The notes below the pieces were generated by a model. It was given only the letters and a program-made list of their open reading frames with translations, was not told where the DNA came from and ran no database searches. Source: Phaeotremella fagi (lineage: Eukaryota > Basidiomycota > Tremellomycetes > Tremellales > Phaeotremellaceae). From it: a stretch of DNA of 64,000 bases. The translations under genes and the position numbers were made by a program. Shown here one piece after another: positions 39,384 to 50,816 of the stretch. The stretch covers positions 496,001 through 560,000 of the forward strand of contig BCHU01000005.1 in the NCBI GenBank assembly GCA_001599715.1. Reading direction: 5' to 3'. Position 1 is the stretch's first letter. The number at the start of each line of letters is the position of its first letter.

Positions 39384-39949
39384 TTTGTACCAGTAGAAGT
39401 TGTACTTGTAATTGGTTGTAATGCCACTGCGAGACGCGCCACGTTTGTTGATCACCTTGACCTTCAGTTTCTGTTCCGCTTAGACTGGACTTAGTACTTA
39501 GTGGGAAGAGAAGAGGAGGAAGAAACCTTTAATTCAATTCAATTTATTGCATTAATATATCACTATATTTATACTACTACATTCACGTTCACATCCATCT
39601 CAATAAGGTGATGAAGGGTTTAATCAATCTCTACACAAGTTTATTGAGACTTTGTTAATTTGATTCACACCACACCCCACACCCACACAGCACGACGAAC
39701 AGGGCGCAACCAAGCAACCACCGCAACGCCTACCAAGACCCAGCAACAGCAACCCGCAACTTCACGAAAGGCATCCCATTGGGATTGGATGTTGATTGCC
39801 TTGAACCGAATCATTCTGTATCCTCCATAGAACACCAAATAATCACCTTTGTTCTATCTCATTCATAAATTCATCCACACCCCCTTCTCAATTGAATATA
39901 TTCCCTCACTACCAACGTATCGATTATCAAATTACCACCGAGAAAAAGC
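39384..39949. other. intergenic region upstream of the RhoGAP gene
   Basis: About 565 bases between same-strand genes, so it holds the phosphatase 3' end and the RhoGAP promoter. An ACAC/CCAC-rich stretch lies at about 39665-39760 and a TTATAT-like block near 39545-39575. No gene or structured RNA was seen. Confidence 0.5.
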
Positions 39950-42900
39950 ATGGCACACCCACTGGAACATCGATCAAGTAGCAATCAAACCACCTCTCGA
40001 CCTTTATCAGAAATCTCAACAGGCAACAATAACAATACCACCAGCAATAATGAGAATAGGAAAAGTTTAATAGCGAATCGCCCAGAGAAGACATCCAGAC
40101 CATCGAGTGAAGTTCGTGAACCAGATGCGAAAAGACAATCACTCTCCTTACCTCTACAAACTTTAACTGTTAATCTTGTCGATTACGGTCTGTCAACTAC
40201 GAATCTGAACATCAACACGTCTTCACCTAAATTAGGTCAATCACCTGCCGATTCAATTATCTCTTTAAACGGTAACGGTAACAGTAACCCCCCAATACCT
40301 CCTTCACCTAGTACAAAACCTGTCACTATGGTCATTGGTAAAGTCGAAAAGTCGGTCGTGAGACCTATATCTAATGGCTCGGTGAATGATGAGAAAACTC
40401 GTGGTTCTACTAGGTAAGTTCTTTGTTCCTTTCACAGGTTCTTGCTAATCTTTCTTTTGATATAGTGAACAATCACAAGACGGTATATCTCCCCTGTTAG
40501 CCGCTAAAAGAGCGTCGTTACGGCCTACGACAACTTATGCAGATGTCGTCAAACCAACTCATTCACCTAACACTTCAATCGGGAGTATCAAAGATTCATT
40601 CGACAGTCCCCGTTCATCAACCGATTTATCTAAACCACCCCCACCAACTAAATCGAAACCTAGTTGGTTGCGTCGTGCAAGTATGACACCTGCTTTACGC
40701 TCCAAATCAAGAAGTCCTGGTTTGTCGACCGAAAATTTACCAGATACAGATACACCATTAACGTCTCCTTCTTTACCCGTTTCTGCCTCTTTACCACCTA
40801 CTCTCCCACCTCGACGATTTGGCCTTACGGAAGACAAAACTACTGAGAGGAATCGAATCATGGGTCCCCCACCTACTATACCTACCAGACCTACTTATGC
40901 TGGAGTCACAGTTTCAAGAAGTCAATTGGCTGATGGTCAAGGTAGACCAGCTTTTTCACCATCATCTTCTAGTTTACCACCTTCACATCCATCTAGGGAG
41001 AACTCTGGATTCAAAGGTAGATTAGCAGCTTGGACTTCAGCAGCTCAAGCCTCCGGATCTTCATTTTCGAGATCAGACTCCTCGAGTAGTTTAGCTCAAT
41101 CGTTATCTGGTAATTCGTCTCAAAGAATTCCTGCATCAGCACAAAGAGTATTGGGAAACGCTGGATCAGCAGTGCAGAAAGGATGGGCTGGACTTCGATC
41201 AAAAGGAGTCAGTGGATCTATAAGTTCGATGAGTAATCTAGCTTCCTCATCGAGAAGAAACGGTAGTAAAGATCGAACGATTGATTCGAGTAACACTTGG
41301 AGTTCAGCTCTGTCCAGAGGGAGTAGTGGCAGTGGGTCGATTGATCAAAGGAAATCTTTCGATATGGGAGCTGGAAGTGATGGTCCCATCTTCGTTGATG
41401 GTGTAGTGAAACGGAAAGGTCTGGGTAGATCTGGTAGAGTGTTTGGAAGAGAGTTGGTTGAAGTTGGTCAACTTTGGTCGGTGGCTGAAGCTACTTCTTT
41501 GGAGGATGATGTGGATGAATGGGAGAAGAGACGAAAACGATGCCTGCCTGCTTTAGTGGTTAGAGCCGTTGATTATCGTATGTGGATCCAATTGTGTTTG
41601 TGTGCTGCACTGACCTTGGCTCAGTCGAAATTTGGGGACCGAAGGAAGAAGGTATATTTAGGATAAGTGGGAGAAGTAGTCATATCTCCAGACTGAGGAA
41701 GGAATTTGATGCAGGTCAGTCTTTGTTTTCGAATAGCATTCGATTCTTCTTAACACACTTTTTAGGCGCCGATTTGGATCTCACACTATGTCACCCTGGC
41801 GATCTTGATCCACACGCTGTATCTGGTATCTTCAAATCGTATCTTCGAGAATGTACGTAAATGTCAACGAAAATGGTACTGACTGCCGACAGTGCCTGCA
41901 CCGCTGCTCACTTCATCACTTGTTCCTAAATTTGACGCTTATGCTAAACAGAAACAAAAGATAGCCAATGGGTCCATGAGGTTACCTGTAGATGGAGAAG
42001 ATTTGCCTGAATTGGAAGATCTACCCACGCTTCTCCAGCAACTACCCAGTGCAAATTGGTTCCTACTCGCTGATATCGGTAAGTCTCTTGATTCCTACAA
42101 CTTCTGTTTGTTGAGACACTCTTCCAGTGAAATTGTTGGATCTCATACCTAAACATACCGAAGTCAATCGAATGTCCCTCAGTAATCTCATGCTAGTTCT
42201 TGGACCAACTTTGAACATATCCGGGCACGTATTGAATCTCCTTCTCGAACAGAAAAATGTTTTATTCGCTACACCTCCACCACTTTCAAATTTGGAATCC
42301 GCCAAGTCCATTATCGATTTTGGCGACATCAAATTGTTAGATACCGCAGCTTCAAACAGTAGAATATCAATCGCAGACACTTTGTCGCTGAACAACGATC
42401 GTAACGAAGATTTACCTTCTGTTCCTCCGACTCCAACCAAAAAAGTGCCACCAAAATTACCAAAGAAACCGAGTCTCAGTCGATTACTGAATGCTAGTTC
42501 AACTTTTGTATCCGCAACACTTGCTAGTGCAGGTAACGGACCAAGTAGTCCTAAACGCGTACCAAGGGAACAAGCCAGTATCGAATCAATGTCCTCATCC
42601 ATTGTCAACGTTTCACCACCTCGTGTTGAACTGGATACAAATCTTACATCGCCTCTACCGACTTTCATCGATTTGAACGATCCACCGAAGATGGAACAAT
42701 TGGTTCCACTACCCGTGAAAGCGAACGATGTCGTCGAAGATCATAAATATCCTGTGGGGACTGTGGAAGAACGTGCGAAATTGTTTAGCACTGCGGCAAC
42801 ACCTACTCCAATTGCCGATAAATTTCAAGGCACAGGGTCGACATTACCTTCGTTACGCGAGATCAAACCGAATCCATCGTTGATATCTTTAAACGACAAC

Positions 42901-43185
42901 GGGTCGATGATATCCATGAGACTCAACGAATTCGGACAACCAGTTCCAACGAATCCTGCACAGATAGTTCGAAGAGGTCAGAGCACTTTTTTCAGTGCTT
43001 CGGGGAGCGAGAGACGATCTAGATCTTCGACTAATGGTTCTATAATCAGTAATGGACAAGCTAAAGCTCGTAATGAAGATGAAAAGGCGGATGGGAAGGG
43101 TGTTGATAATGGTGGCAGTGTTGTTGTTGATTTGAATGATCTGGATGGTGGGGAGAATCCTCAATCTGTAAAGTTAAATGATTAG
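39950..43185 (+). CDS. RhoGAP-domain protein
   Basis: Predicted GTPase-activating protein for Rho-family GTPases, acting on polarity and the cytoskeleton. The first 500 residues are Ser/Pro/Asn-rich and low in hydrophobics. The RhoGAP domain begins at LPALVVRAVDY, followed across an intron by WGPKEEGIFRISGRSSHI, whose arginine is the expected catalytic finger. It continues with DPHAVSGIFKSYLRE, LPAPLLTSSLVPKFDAY, LPSANWFLLADIVKLLDLI and NRMSLSNLMLVLGPTLNIS, all canonical. The C-terminal 300 residues are again disordered, with PPTPTKKVPPKLPKKP, a possible SH3 ligand. No PH, BAR or LIM domain was recognised, so the subfamily is left open. About six introns, with donor and acceptor sites visible at each domain break. 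Confidence 0.9.
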
Positions 43186-43518
43186 GTGATTAGAGAAGTG
43201 TAGATGTGTGTTGTTATTTAGGTATATCTTTTGGTTTGTGTTCTCTCTTACATATCTTGTTCACTTGGATTTTTCTTTACTTTACATTCATTATTTAATA
43301 TAGATCTTTTTGATGTCCCTTCCCAGAAAATCTCATCATTGAAATCTACTCGTATACTGACTTATACATATTATTTGTGTTCTCTGATATCCCTTTGTAT
43401 ACCTACGTACAAATTATATTACCAGGTTTTATATTCAGCATTTTGCTTGATCGAGTATTCACGCTGTATCGTATGACCGACTTGAAAGTGCGAAAGTGTT
43501 TCTTTGATTGAATTGGAA
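43186..43518. other. intergenic region between convergent genes
   Basis: About 330 T-rich bases between the RhoGAP and MFS stop codons. The run of TTT/TTG codons looks like two facing 3' UTRs. No feature beyond this. Confidence 0.6.
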
Positions 43519-45518
43519 TCAACGTTGCTTTTTGTCGCCTTTCCTATGACTTGAAACCAGAACCCATAACAGTAAATCAGCCGCGATGAGAGAAACCATC
43601 AAAGGCTGAAGAGTCCAAAATCCATACTACAAAACAAGAGTAGTCAGTTGGTCGTAATACACTCCAGAATCTCATATTAGACTTACTCGATCAGCCAAAG
43701 CACCTGTCAAGCTATAATATCAAATCAACCAAAGCCCTAATAAATCTCGATGAAACAGACATACAAAGGAATAGCGGCAGCTCCAGCTCCAGCCGTACTA
43801 CCAAATAAACCCATCACCCCTCCTCTCAGTTCATCCTCAATATTCTCAGAAATAACCATCAAAGCAGCCGGATAAACTGGCCCAAACAGTAACCCAATTA
43901 AAGAAAAACAAATCGAATTTCCGATTAAAGAATTCGTCGTCCAGATTATAATACTTAGTACCAACGAAAGCGTTGAACTGTGATATGTGATTATCAGTTT
44001 AAAGTTTTTGGAGGAAGGGGTTGGTGACCTCTTACTACACGTAGACTGAAATTTTATAGCCCATTTTATGGGTGATTGGGATTAAGATTATACGACCCAA
44101 AGTCATACCGGCGAAGAAACCTGTGGTCACGTATCCTGCTGAACTTGTTCCTCCTCTTTCCGCGATAAGGAATGACGTCTAATTGAGAAGAGATAACGAT
44201 CATGAGTCATTAGAACCAATTAAATGAAAAACGACGTACCAACCATTGACCGATGGTGATCTCCACTCCGACCTGTAATCAGAGGTTCAGCTTGCGTTTT
44301 CCAGCCAGCAATTTCACTTACGTAGATGAAATTGTAACCGAGTAGAGCATAAACGATTGGCGTTTTCAAAATGATCATGAGTTTCTTTGAACTACTTCTA
44401 TGATCACCAGAACTGTTCCTTCTGGAACTGGGATGATCGATTCGATCGATATCCCGACCTTCCACATCTGCACCGGCACCACCTTGACCAACTTGTTTGG
44501 ATGGATTTCCGTTAGAACCATTCTCGGTATCAACAGCAGCTGCCACACCGATAACTGGAATTTCAAAGAGTTTATTCCCATCCTCCCGGGGAGACGTCGT
44601 TCCAGATCCAGATTCAGATTTACTGACACCAACAATTTGATCCATTGTTCTGATTTGGAAGACTAGAATCAAGAAGACAACCATTATGAGGGAAGCGACT
44701 GCCGAGACTATGAAATATAGATAGGCCTGTTGAGGTAGTTTCTCTACGAAAGCTGTACTGATGAATGGACCTATTATACCACCAAGACCGAAACATGCTT
44801 GAACGAAGAACATCTTCGTTGATGCCGAGGGTAATCTGGTTGTGATGTTGTTGATTTGTGCTTCCTAATGAACAAATCCAATCAGTAAGAATTGTCTCAA
44901 AACAAGAAAAGTTCAACTCATTTCACCCACCTGTAGTCCAAATCCCAGACCTTGAAGGACAAACGTAAAAGCAAACAACGAATATGGACCACCGAAACTT
45001 GCTAAAGCGTTACATAGAACTTGAAAGATCGCTCCGAGAGTAACGACGATTCCGAAACCGAATCGATCAGTTAAATAGATATTCGTGAGACCTGAGATGA
45101 TAGATCCAACGAATGAAACCACGTAGATGATCGACACTTTCAAACGTGGGTAAGTAAACTTAGGATTATTCCTGACTCACTTATCAAAGATGAAATCTTG
45201 ATTTTGTCAGCTTCTCTTGAGACTTCTCTTGAGAGGATCTACAACCTACCTGATAGTATTCTTCGAGAAATGGTAAAAGTGGTCCGGTTGCTCCACCGTT
45301 CCATCCAAGAAGAACCATGCTAAACATTAAAGCCAGTCTACAGTAAAGTAAAAGTTACATCGTCAGTTCTCTGAAACTCCTATCGAGTTGAAGTTGGCTC
45401 ACAGCATCATATTCTGTCGAGATTTAGATGGAAGTGGCATTTCCTTCCTCAGTCTCGCAAATACCAAATGAGATTTATGGCGTGGGGGAGAGTGGGTACC
45501 ACTCTGCGTCGAAGACAT
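43519..45518 (-). CDS. major facilitator superfamily transporter
   Basis: Polytopic transporter with about 12 membrane helices; the substrate is not predicted. The start is MSSTQSGTHSPPRHKSHLVF, then GWNGGATGPLLPFLEEYYQ in the first helix region. VSFVGSIISGLTNIYLTDRFGFG is the helix 2-3 loop (the D-R-x-G signature), followed by FVLQGLGFGLQ and FFVQACFGLGGIIGPFIS. The central cytosolic loop (about 44560-44390) is Gly/Ser/Asp-rich. In the second half LIGLLFGPVYPAALMVISENI and GLFGSTAGAGAAAIPL are MFS-like. The arrangement resembles fungal transporters of the fucose-permease-like group. The C-terminus ends VSSHRKGDKKQR. About eight short introns; some internal borders are approximate. Confidence 0.85.
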
Positions 45519-46002
45519 TCTATCTGAAATCTAGTCTGACTGTTGTTTGCTATCGGACCCAGTTGAGAGTTGGAGTTATCAACATATTTAGATTTTGAGA
45601 CACTTTCGAGATTTCCGACTACGAAGGTGGAGGAGTGGGTTAAATCTCGGGTAGACGTCGGTCTATCTTTCTCTTGGAGCCATGCTGTAGCAAGATAATC
45701 CTTCACAGAATCAGCTGTTTCAGTCTTTCCGTCTCTAAGTATGACATTATGCGTGAGGAGGGTATAGCCGTTCAGCAGATGCAGTAGAGGTGTTGCAATG
45801 GCCTACTCAATACCTCGTAGCTAATGTGTTGAGTGTGGCAGAATTGTCTTCTTCTTGAGATTGATTAGAATAATACAACCCTTTCATGGAAGATGAAGAC
45901 CACTTTGATTCAGCCTTCTTAGACTGCACATAACTCTTCATAAGCTCAATTTCCCCCATGATTTATAACTTGTTTTGTAAATCTGTACAACCAACTATCA
46001 AA
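45519..46002. promoter_or_regulatory. divergent promoter between MFS transporter and F-box-like gene A
   Basis: These 484 bases lie between two start codons. The minus-strand frame overlapping the transporter start is out of frame with it and is taken as a shadow. An ATG at 45958 in frame with gene A was not chosen as the start because the paralogues begin 30-40 residues before the LPxLPxELW motif. No defined site was recognised. Confidence 0.45.
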
Positions 46003-47292
46003 ATGTTCGACAGAGAATCACATTCAGACAACAAAATCAACACATCAAGCAAGACTCACTCAACTCGTACTCTTCCACCTCTTCCAGTAGAGTTGTGGAG
46101 AGAGATCATCAAAGCCTCCTTGAACCCCATTCCCAATGATATTTACCACTCAGATTGGCGAAGACTCCATCAAACTTCTTTAACAAAATGGGCCCTTGTC
46201 AGTAAAGTGAGTACTGTGCATGTCTAGAATGTTTGAACTAGCTAACAAGCCCAACAGAAACACCACGCTATAGCCACACCTCTCCTATATCAAACTGCAG
46301 TACTCTTCGACGTTGGAAGTTATGTTTTTGGCATTGATAAAACCAATGATGGTTCTTATTTTTCCAAGAAGGAACTTTTGAATCAAACAAAGGAGCTTTA
46401 TTTGATTGTCGATTCACTTTCTAATACCGGTGTCAATGAAAGGTTAGCGACTGATCTCAACAATGTTCATACATTCGACTCACTTATCGAGTCCGACAAC
46501 AAAGTCTATCAAAACTGGGAGGAACATCTTGAAACTCTCACCAGATACTTGAGAGAGGAGAGACGGTATCCCAACAATCTTTCGATTATTGCTATCAAAC
46601 CAACTGTAAGGTCAAGTCTTGCTCATTCTCGAGAGTTGGCGGACCTCTTTGATGACTTGTGTCAACGCGATCATGGTGTGAAGGAGAGAGGGATTGAAGG
46701 ATTACAAGTTGGATGGCCTATTGAAAACAAATTGGTGGATTTGATTGAACATAGCAGACCAGATAGCTCATGTCTGAGACTGGCTCAATTCAGCATGGCA
46801 GACCACTACATCTCAACACTGGAAGATGACTTGAAGAGAGCTCAAACTCAACACCACACAACCAGCTTTCATCACTTTCATCCTCCAAGTACGGGGGTCC
46901 TTTATGAGCACAACCTTATACTTGGTAGTCATAACGTTCTTCTTTTACCCGACAACTCTGGAAATCTATTTAAAGCAGAACGAGATCTGTACCACAGTCT
47001 TAAAGCAGTGCTGTATGGAATTGAAGATAGGTTCAAAGCAGTGGATCAGGGGGGCAAAGTCAAAGGAAAGCTAGAGGAATTGATCAAGAGAACAAGTATT
47101 GAGTGTTATTCACACAGCCGGATCAAGGTTTTAACTGCCGATCAATCATCTAATGATACTACTTTTGGAAACTTACGTAGAAGCATCATTCATGATTGGC
47201 CTGAAGATTACCGATCGATGAGTATTACAGAGGCTCATTGGTCAGAGCGGAAATTGATGTGTCCTGTTTGTGAGGGAGGGAGTAAATCTTGA
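46003..47292 (+). CDS. F-box-like family protein A (complete)
   Basis: One of four related proteins in the window (A-D). The N-terminus has LPPLPVELWREIIKASL, close to the start of an F-box, then WRRLHQTSLTKWALVSK with an intron directly after SK, as in all four copies. The second exon begins KHHAIATPLLYQTAVLFDV and continues with NDGSYFSKKELL, YQNWEEHLETLTRYLREER, a variable centre, AHNVLL-type and TSIECYSHSRIKVLTAD segments. It ends in HWSERKLMCPVCEGG, a Cys-Pro-x-Cys-Glu tail shared by all copies. An F-box would make it a substrate adaptor of an SCF ubiquitin ligase, but the box is weak, so this role is only a suggestion. The frame is intact throughout. Confidence 0.75.
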
Positions 47293-47615
47293 GGTGGTCG
47301 TGGGGCAGAGTGAGGTATCTTGAAAGTACCTCGTAGTAAGATTATGCGACGTTGGGCGTTATGATAAGTCTAGTGTTGAATCCCGAAGTTATTGAGTCGT
47401 GTCATGAAGAGTATTGTACAACATGATGATGAATTTGTGCTTTGAATATTGCAATCTCCCCATTACACAACTGACGTGAATTCTGACACACTTTGTTCAT
47501 TGATATTGCGATGTAAGAGCTTATACACTGTATGTACTGTATGTACTGCACGTAGGACAGAAACAGAGACACTTATACCGTCGGATCAATTTGTGGCATT
47601 TCGACTGAGGTTTTC
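47293..47615. other. intergenic region with a short TGTATGTAC repeat
   Basis: About 320 bases between convergent stops. Around 47525-47550 the sequence repeats ACTGTATGTACTGTATGTACT, a short tandem of 9-10 nt. Nothing else was recognised. Confidence 0.45.
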
Positions 47616-48525
47616 TCATAGACTTGGTAATAAGGGTGTAACGAATTTGATGGCCCCCTAAGAAAATGGTCAGATTAACAAAGTATCGGAAATCAACATC
47701 TGACATTACTCACGTAAATGAGCTTAGGTGGTCTGGATTTAGATTGACTCTCGGCTTTCTCGACAATGCAATAGCAAACAAAACAGAAAACAGTCTTGAT
47801 CTGTGCCACATCAGTACACTGTACTGTGCTTGTACAGACGGAACACATACCACTTGGAATAACATCGATGTACTGGTCGAAACAAAGAAAGCATGTTCAG
47901 AATATTCGACCAAAGATAGTAATAACCAATAACACTGCCTGACGAGCGTTTCAGAACGAACAACCATTCATGACTCACCATAGAACCCTATCTTTCCCGT
48001 TGTAAACCGATATCAAGGTGTTGACCAAAGGTATGAAATAGATTATACCGTAGGATATCAGGAATCTCAAATACCAAGGGAGGACGTATCTGACATCAAT
48101 CAAAACATGTCAACCTCGAGACCAACTTGGAAAACCATGAAACTTACATCAAGACAATATGAATCCCAACGAGTAAGATAAAACTCACGTGAGCTTCTCC
48201 GAAAACCTGTAAAAATCCAACTAAAGGCGGAGAAACGATTTTCAACTATAAACGTCCAATCAATATCAATTCGTCAGAAGATGGAGAAACCAACCAAATC
48301 ATCCATGACCACCCCAGCAGAAACTTTTTCAGGAGCCACACCCCTAGCCTTAATTTTTTCTTGTTCCCTGTCTTCCAGTTTTTTCTCTTCTGCAGCCGTT
48401 TTCTCTTTTTTGGTGACTTGTTCTGCCGAGTGTAGGGCTCTTAAGGCTGCTTGTTGAGCTGGTGTCCAGGCTGTCAAAGCACCTCTTTCTAGATCTGTTC
48501 CTAGACCTTTTCCTGATTTTGACAT
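47616..48525 (-). CDS. probable TB2/DP1/HVA22 (REEP/Yop1)-like membrane protein
   Basis: Small predicted ER-membrane protein. The soluble N-terminus (MSKSGKGLGTDLERGALTAW, then a Glu/Lys-rich helix) is unusual for the family. After the intron at about 48297 come SPPLVGFLQVFGEAHVSFIL and VLPWYLRFLISYGIIYFIPL, then VYNGKDRVLWCYWLLLSLVEY, which fits the conserved K-x-x-x-W-x-x-Y-W element of TB2/DP1 proteins, followed by a hydrophobic stretch and LIYGAIKFVTPLLPSL, matching the usual GA-IY-FLRPLL end. The exon chain was built by hand, choosing introns with TGAT-like branch points at about 47950 and 47820. The gene is likely; the family assignment is tentative because matches are short. Confidence 0.5.
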
Positions 48526-48741
48526 GTTGTATAATATCGTTGTTAGTCTAACTGTCTTGGGAGGTTAGTGATTGGTCTTATCTTTCACATTTGATTGTTG
48601 TGATGTATCCTTTCTCTTTGTTATCCTTTGTCTACGACTCTTGAGTACGATGTAAGGAGTTTCAGAGAAATGTTGAAATACATCCGCATGATAATAAATC
48701 TACAAAACAATCGTCTACGTTCTACCTCTAAGCAAATCTAC

Positions 48742-50444
48742 CTACTCTTGATTCTTAACGATGACCTTTATTTGTGTACCACTTCTAACAGCTTCAAAGG
48801 CTTCAGTACTTTGAGTAAGTGTGTAAGTCTTTGTGATGAGTTGGGTGAGATCGACAACACCTCTTGTAAGCATGTCGATGGCAGATGGGAAACATGAGGC
48901 TGAGTATCGTGTGATACCTGAGGTTTTGATTAGTATGATACATACATGAAAAAGTTGACTAATGATTCACCTCTAACATCCAATTCTTTGTTGGTCACAG
49001 CAATAGTTGGGAAGTATTTAGTTTGAGCATGACTAAGTCCAACTGCAAGATCTGGAATACGAGTATAAGCACTTGATCGAGTATCAACGTAAATATACAC
49101 TCACAATTGGCACCCTGTTTAGCAACAGCAACACCTAATAAACCACAATCCTCACTACCAGTAGCTTCGACGACTCTATCGAAACCTTCCTCCTCAGTCA
49201 AACCAACAGCAGCAATATATTCTTCAGCTCTAGCTTTAGCATGTTCCCATTTTTTATCACCATCAGACTCCTCATCGTGATCGTTTTCAAGTACGTCGCC
49301 GTCCCCGATAATCTCTTCGTGACCGTTACCGTTGGCATGGCCGTTAGTAGCTGGTTTACTGTTTAACGAAGTTGTTGGAAGATCGGTAGTCAAGAAGACT
49401 TGATCTATGATTGGTTTACCGGTCAATGGTGAGATGCATTTACGAGCGAATTCAACTCTTTTGGGGTTGATGTCGAAGGCTACGATCTTTCTTGCTGAAT
49501 AGGCGTGAGCGACGGCAGCTGTGATCAAACCGATTGGACCGCAACCCCTAGAATGTGTCGAATCAGTCTAAAGTGTCTTTACAGCTACAACGCAACCTAC
49601 ATGATAGCAATAGTTTGATGAGCACGGAGATCAACACGTTTTCCGATTTGTACACCAATCTAAGCCGTGTCAGTTGCGATGTCGAGTTCCAGCTCGAGCG
49701 ATAAACTCACAGCTAAAGGTTGGATACTTCCTGCAACCTCCCAAGGGATGTTATCAGGAATATGAGGAGCCATATCTGAAGGAAGAGCGAAGAATCTGAG
49801 TTATTCTGTCAGTGTAGATCGATTGGCATCAACATGTAGACTCTAACTTACCTTTGTAAAGAACCAACGGATCCGGGAGCACCACAATAGTGCATACCTG
49901 GTTCCACCCGTCAATCTCTTCCTTCTTGAAATCCTAGGAAATTCTATCTACTTACTCATACAAATATTTGGTCGTCCATTTTTACAGTTGACACAACGTC
50001 TACATGGAAGTCCTGGTTCGACTAAGAGCAAAAATTAGAATAAGATTTACCGTATAGTGATATCGAGTAACATACCAGCAACTCGATCACCGACTTTATG
50101 CGTAGTAACCAAATCGCCAACAGCGACGACTTCACCGGCAGATTCATGACCCATGATCGTAGGGAAAATGACTGGTCTACCACCTACACCTCCAAGATAC
50201 TGATGTAAATCAGAGCCACAGATACCTGTTCCTCCTCGTCAACGCTCCGACCATTCATCAATAAAAGTGACTCACCAGAAGCCATGATCTTCACCATCAC
50301 ACCATCAGGTTGTAGGATTGGTAAATCGACAGGATGAACAGAGATTTTTTCATGGCCTACCAAATTACAGGCGTAGTTTGGTGGGAGGTTTAGGGAGGTT
50401 ACTTGAGGTGGTTGGACTTTGTTTAGGAAATGGAAGTGTGACAT
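48742..50444 (-). CDS. zinc-dependent polyol dehydrogenase (sorbitol/xylitol dehydrogenase-like)
   Basis: Medium-chain NAD(P)-dependent dehydrogenase, predicted to oxidise a polyol such as xylitol or sorbitol in the cytosol. Catalytic-zinc residues are in [12 protein letters not shown] and GHESAGEV; the structural-zinc loop is [15 protein letters not shown] with four cysteines. [17 protein letters not shown] and the Rossmann start [20 protein letters not shown] with [14 protein letters not shown] follow. [13 protein letters not shown] and the C-terminal [17 protein letters not shown] segment fit the family. An acidic, Asn/Gly-rich insert of roughly 50 residues (about 49390-49225, with [13 protein letters not shown]) sits inside the nucleotide-binding domain and is unusual. 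Eight or so introns. The exact substrate cannot be told from sequence. Confidence 0.85.
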
Positions 50445-50816
50445 TTTGGATTGATTTGGTTAGTGTCTAGTGTGATCGTTCTTGGATGCTGTTGTGAGGT
50501 GTTGCTGAGTGGTCTTAGAGCCAGATGGATACCTGTCTTTGACTTGACTTTATAGCGTTCGGTAACTTTTAGCAGGTCGGCTACCGGGCCGAGCTCATCC
50601 ATTCGATCATTCCGGGTAGATGCCGCTTAAATACTTAGTACAAATTCCGGTGGGTGATCTGAGCTGATGTTTACGAGCGCATTTCATTCTTCAAATACCA
50701 TATGTACAACAATAAATACAAGATACAGTACAAGATGTTACAATTGTGATCTGTTGAACTCCAGACACCAGGCAATGTAGCCATTCTTCAAGATTCTATC
50801 CCTCTAACCCTCTGGT
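50445..50816. promoter_or_regulatory. upstream region of the polyol dehydrogenase
   Basis: About 370 bases between same-strand (-) genes, holding the dehydrogenase promoter and the 3' end of the next gene. A GGTCGGCTACCGGGCCGAGC block near 50576-50595 is GC-rich against its surroundings. CGG-type spacing is suggestive of zinc-cluster factors but not proof. Confidence 0.4.

Noticed and set aside
42063..42668. 201-codon minus-strand frame within the RhoGAP gene
   Set aside because: It covers conserved RhoGAP residues on + (NRMSLSNLMLVLGPTLN) and has no family features itself.
45958..46002. Upstream in-frame ATG for F-box-like gene A
   Set aside because: It would add 15 residues with no counterpart in B, C or D; the next ATG gives an N-terminus of the same length as the paralogues. 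It is not excluded by sequence alone.
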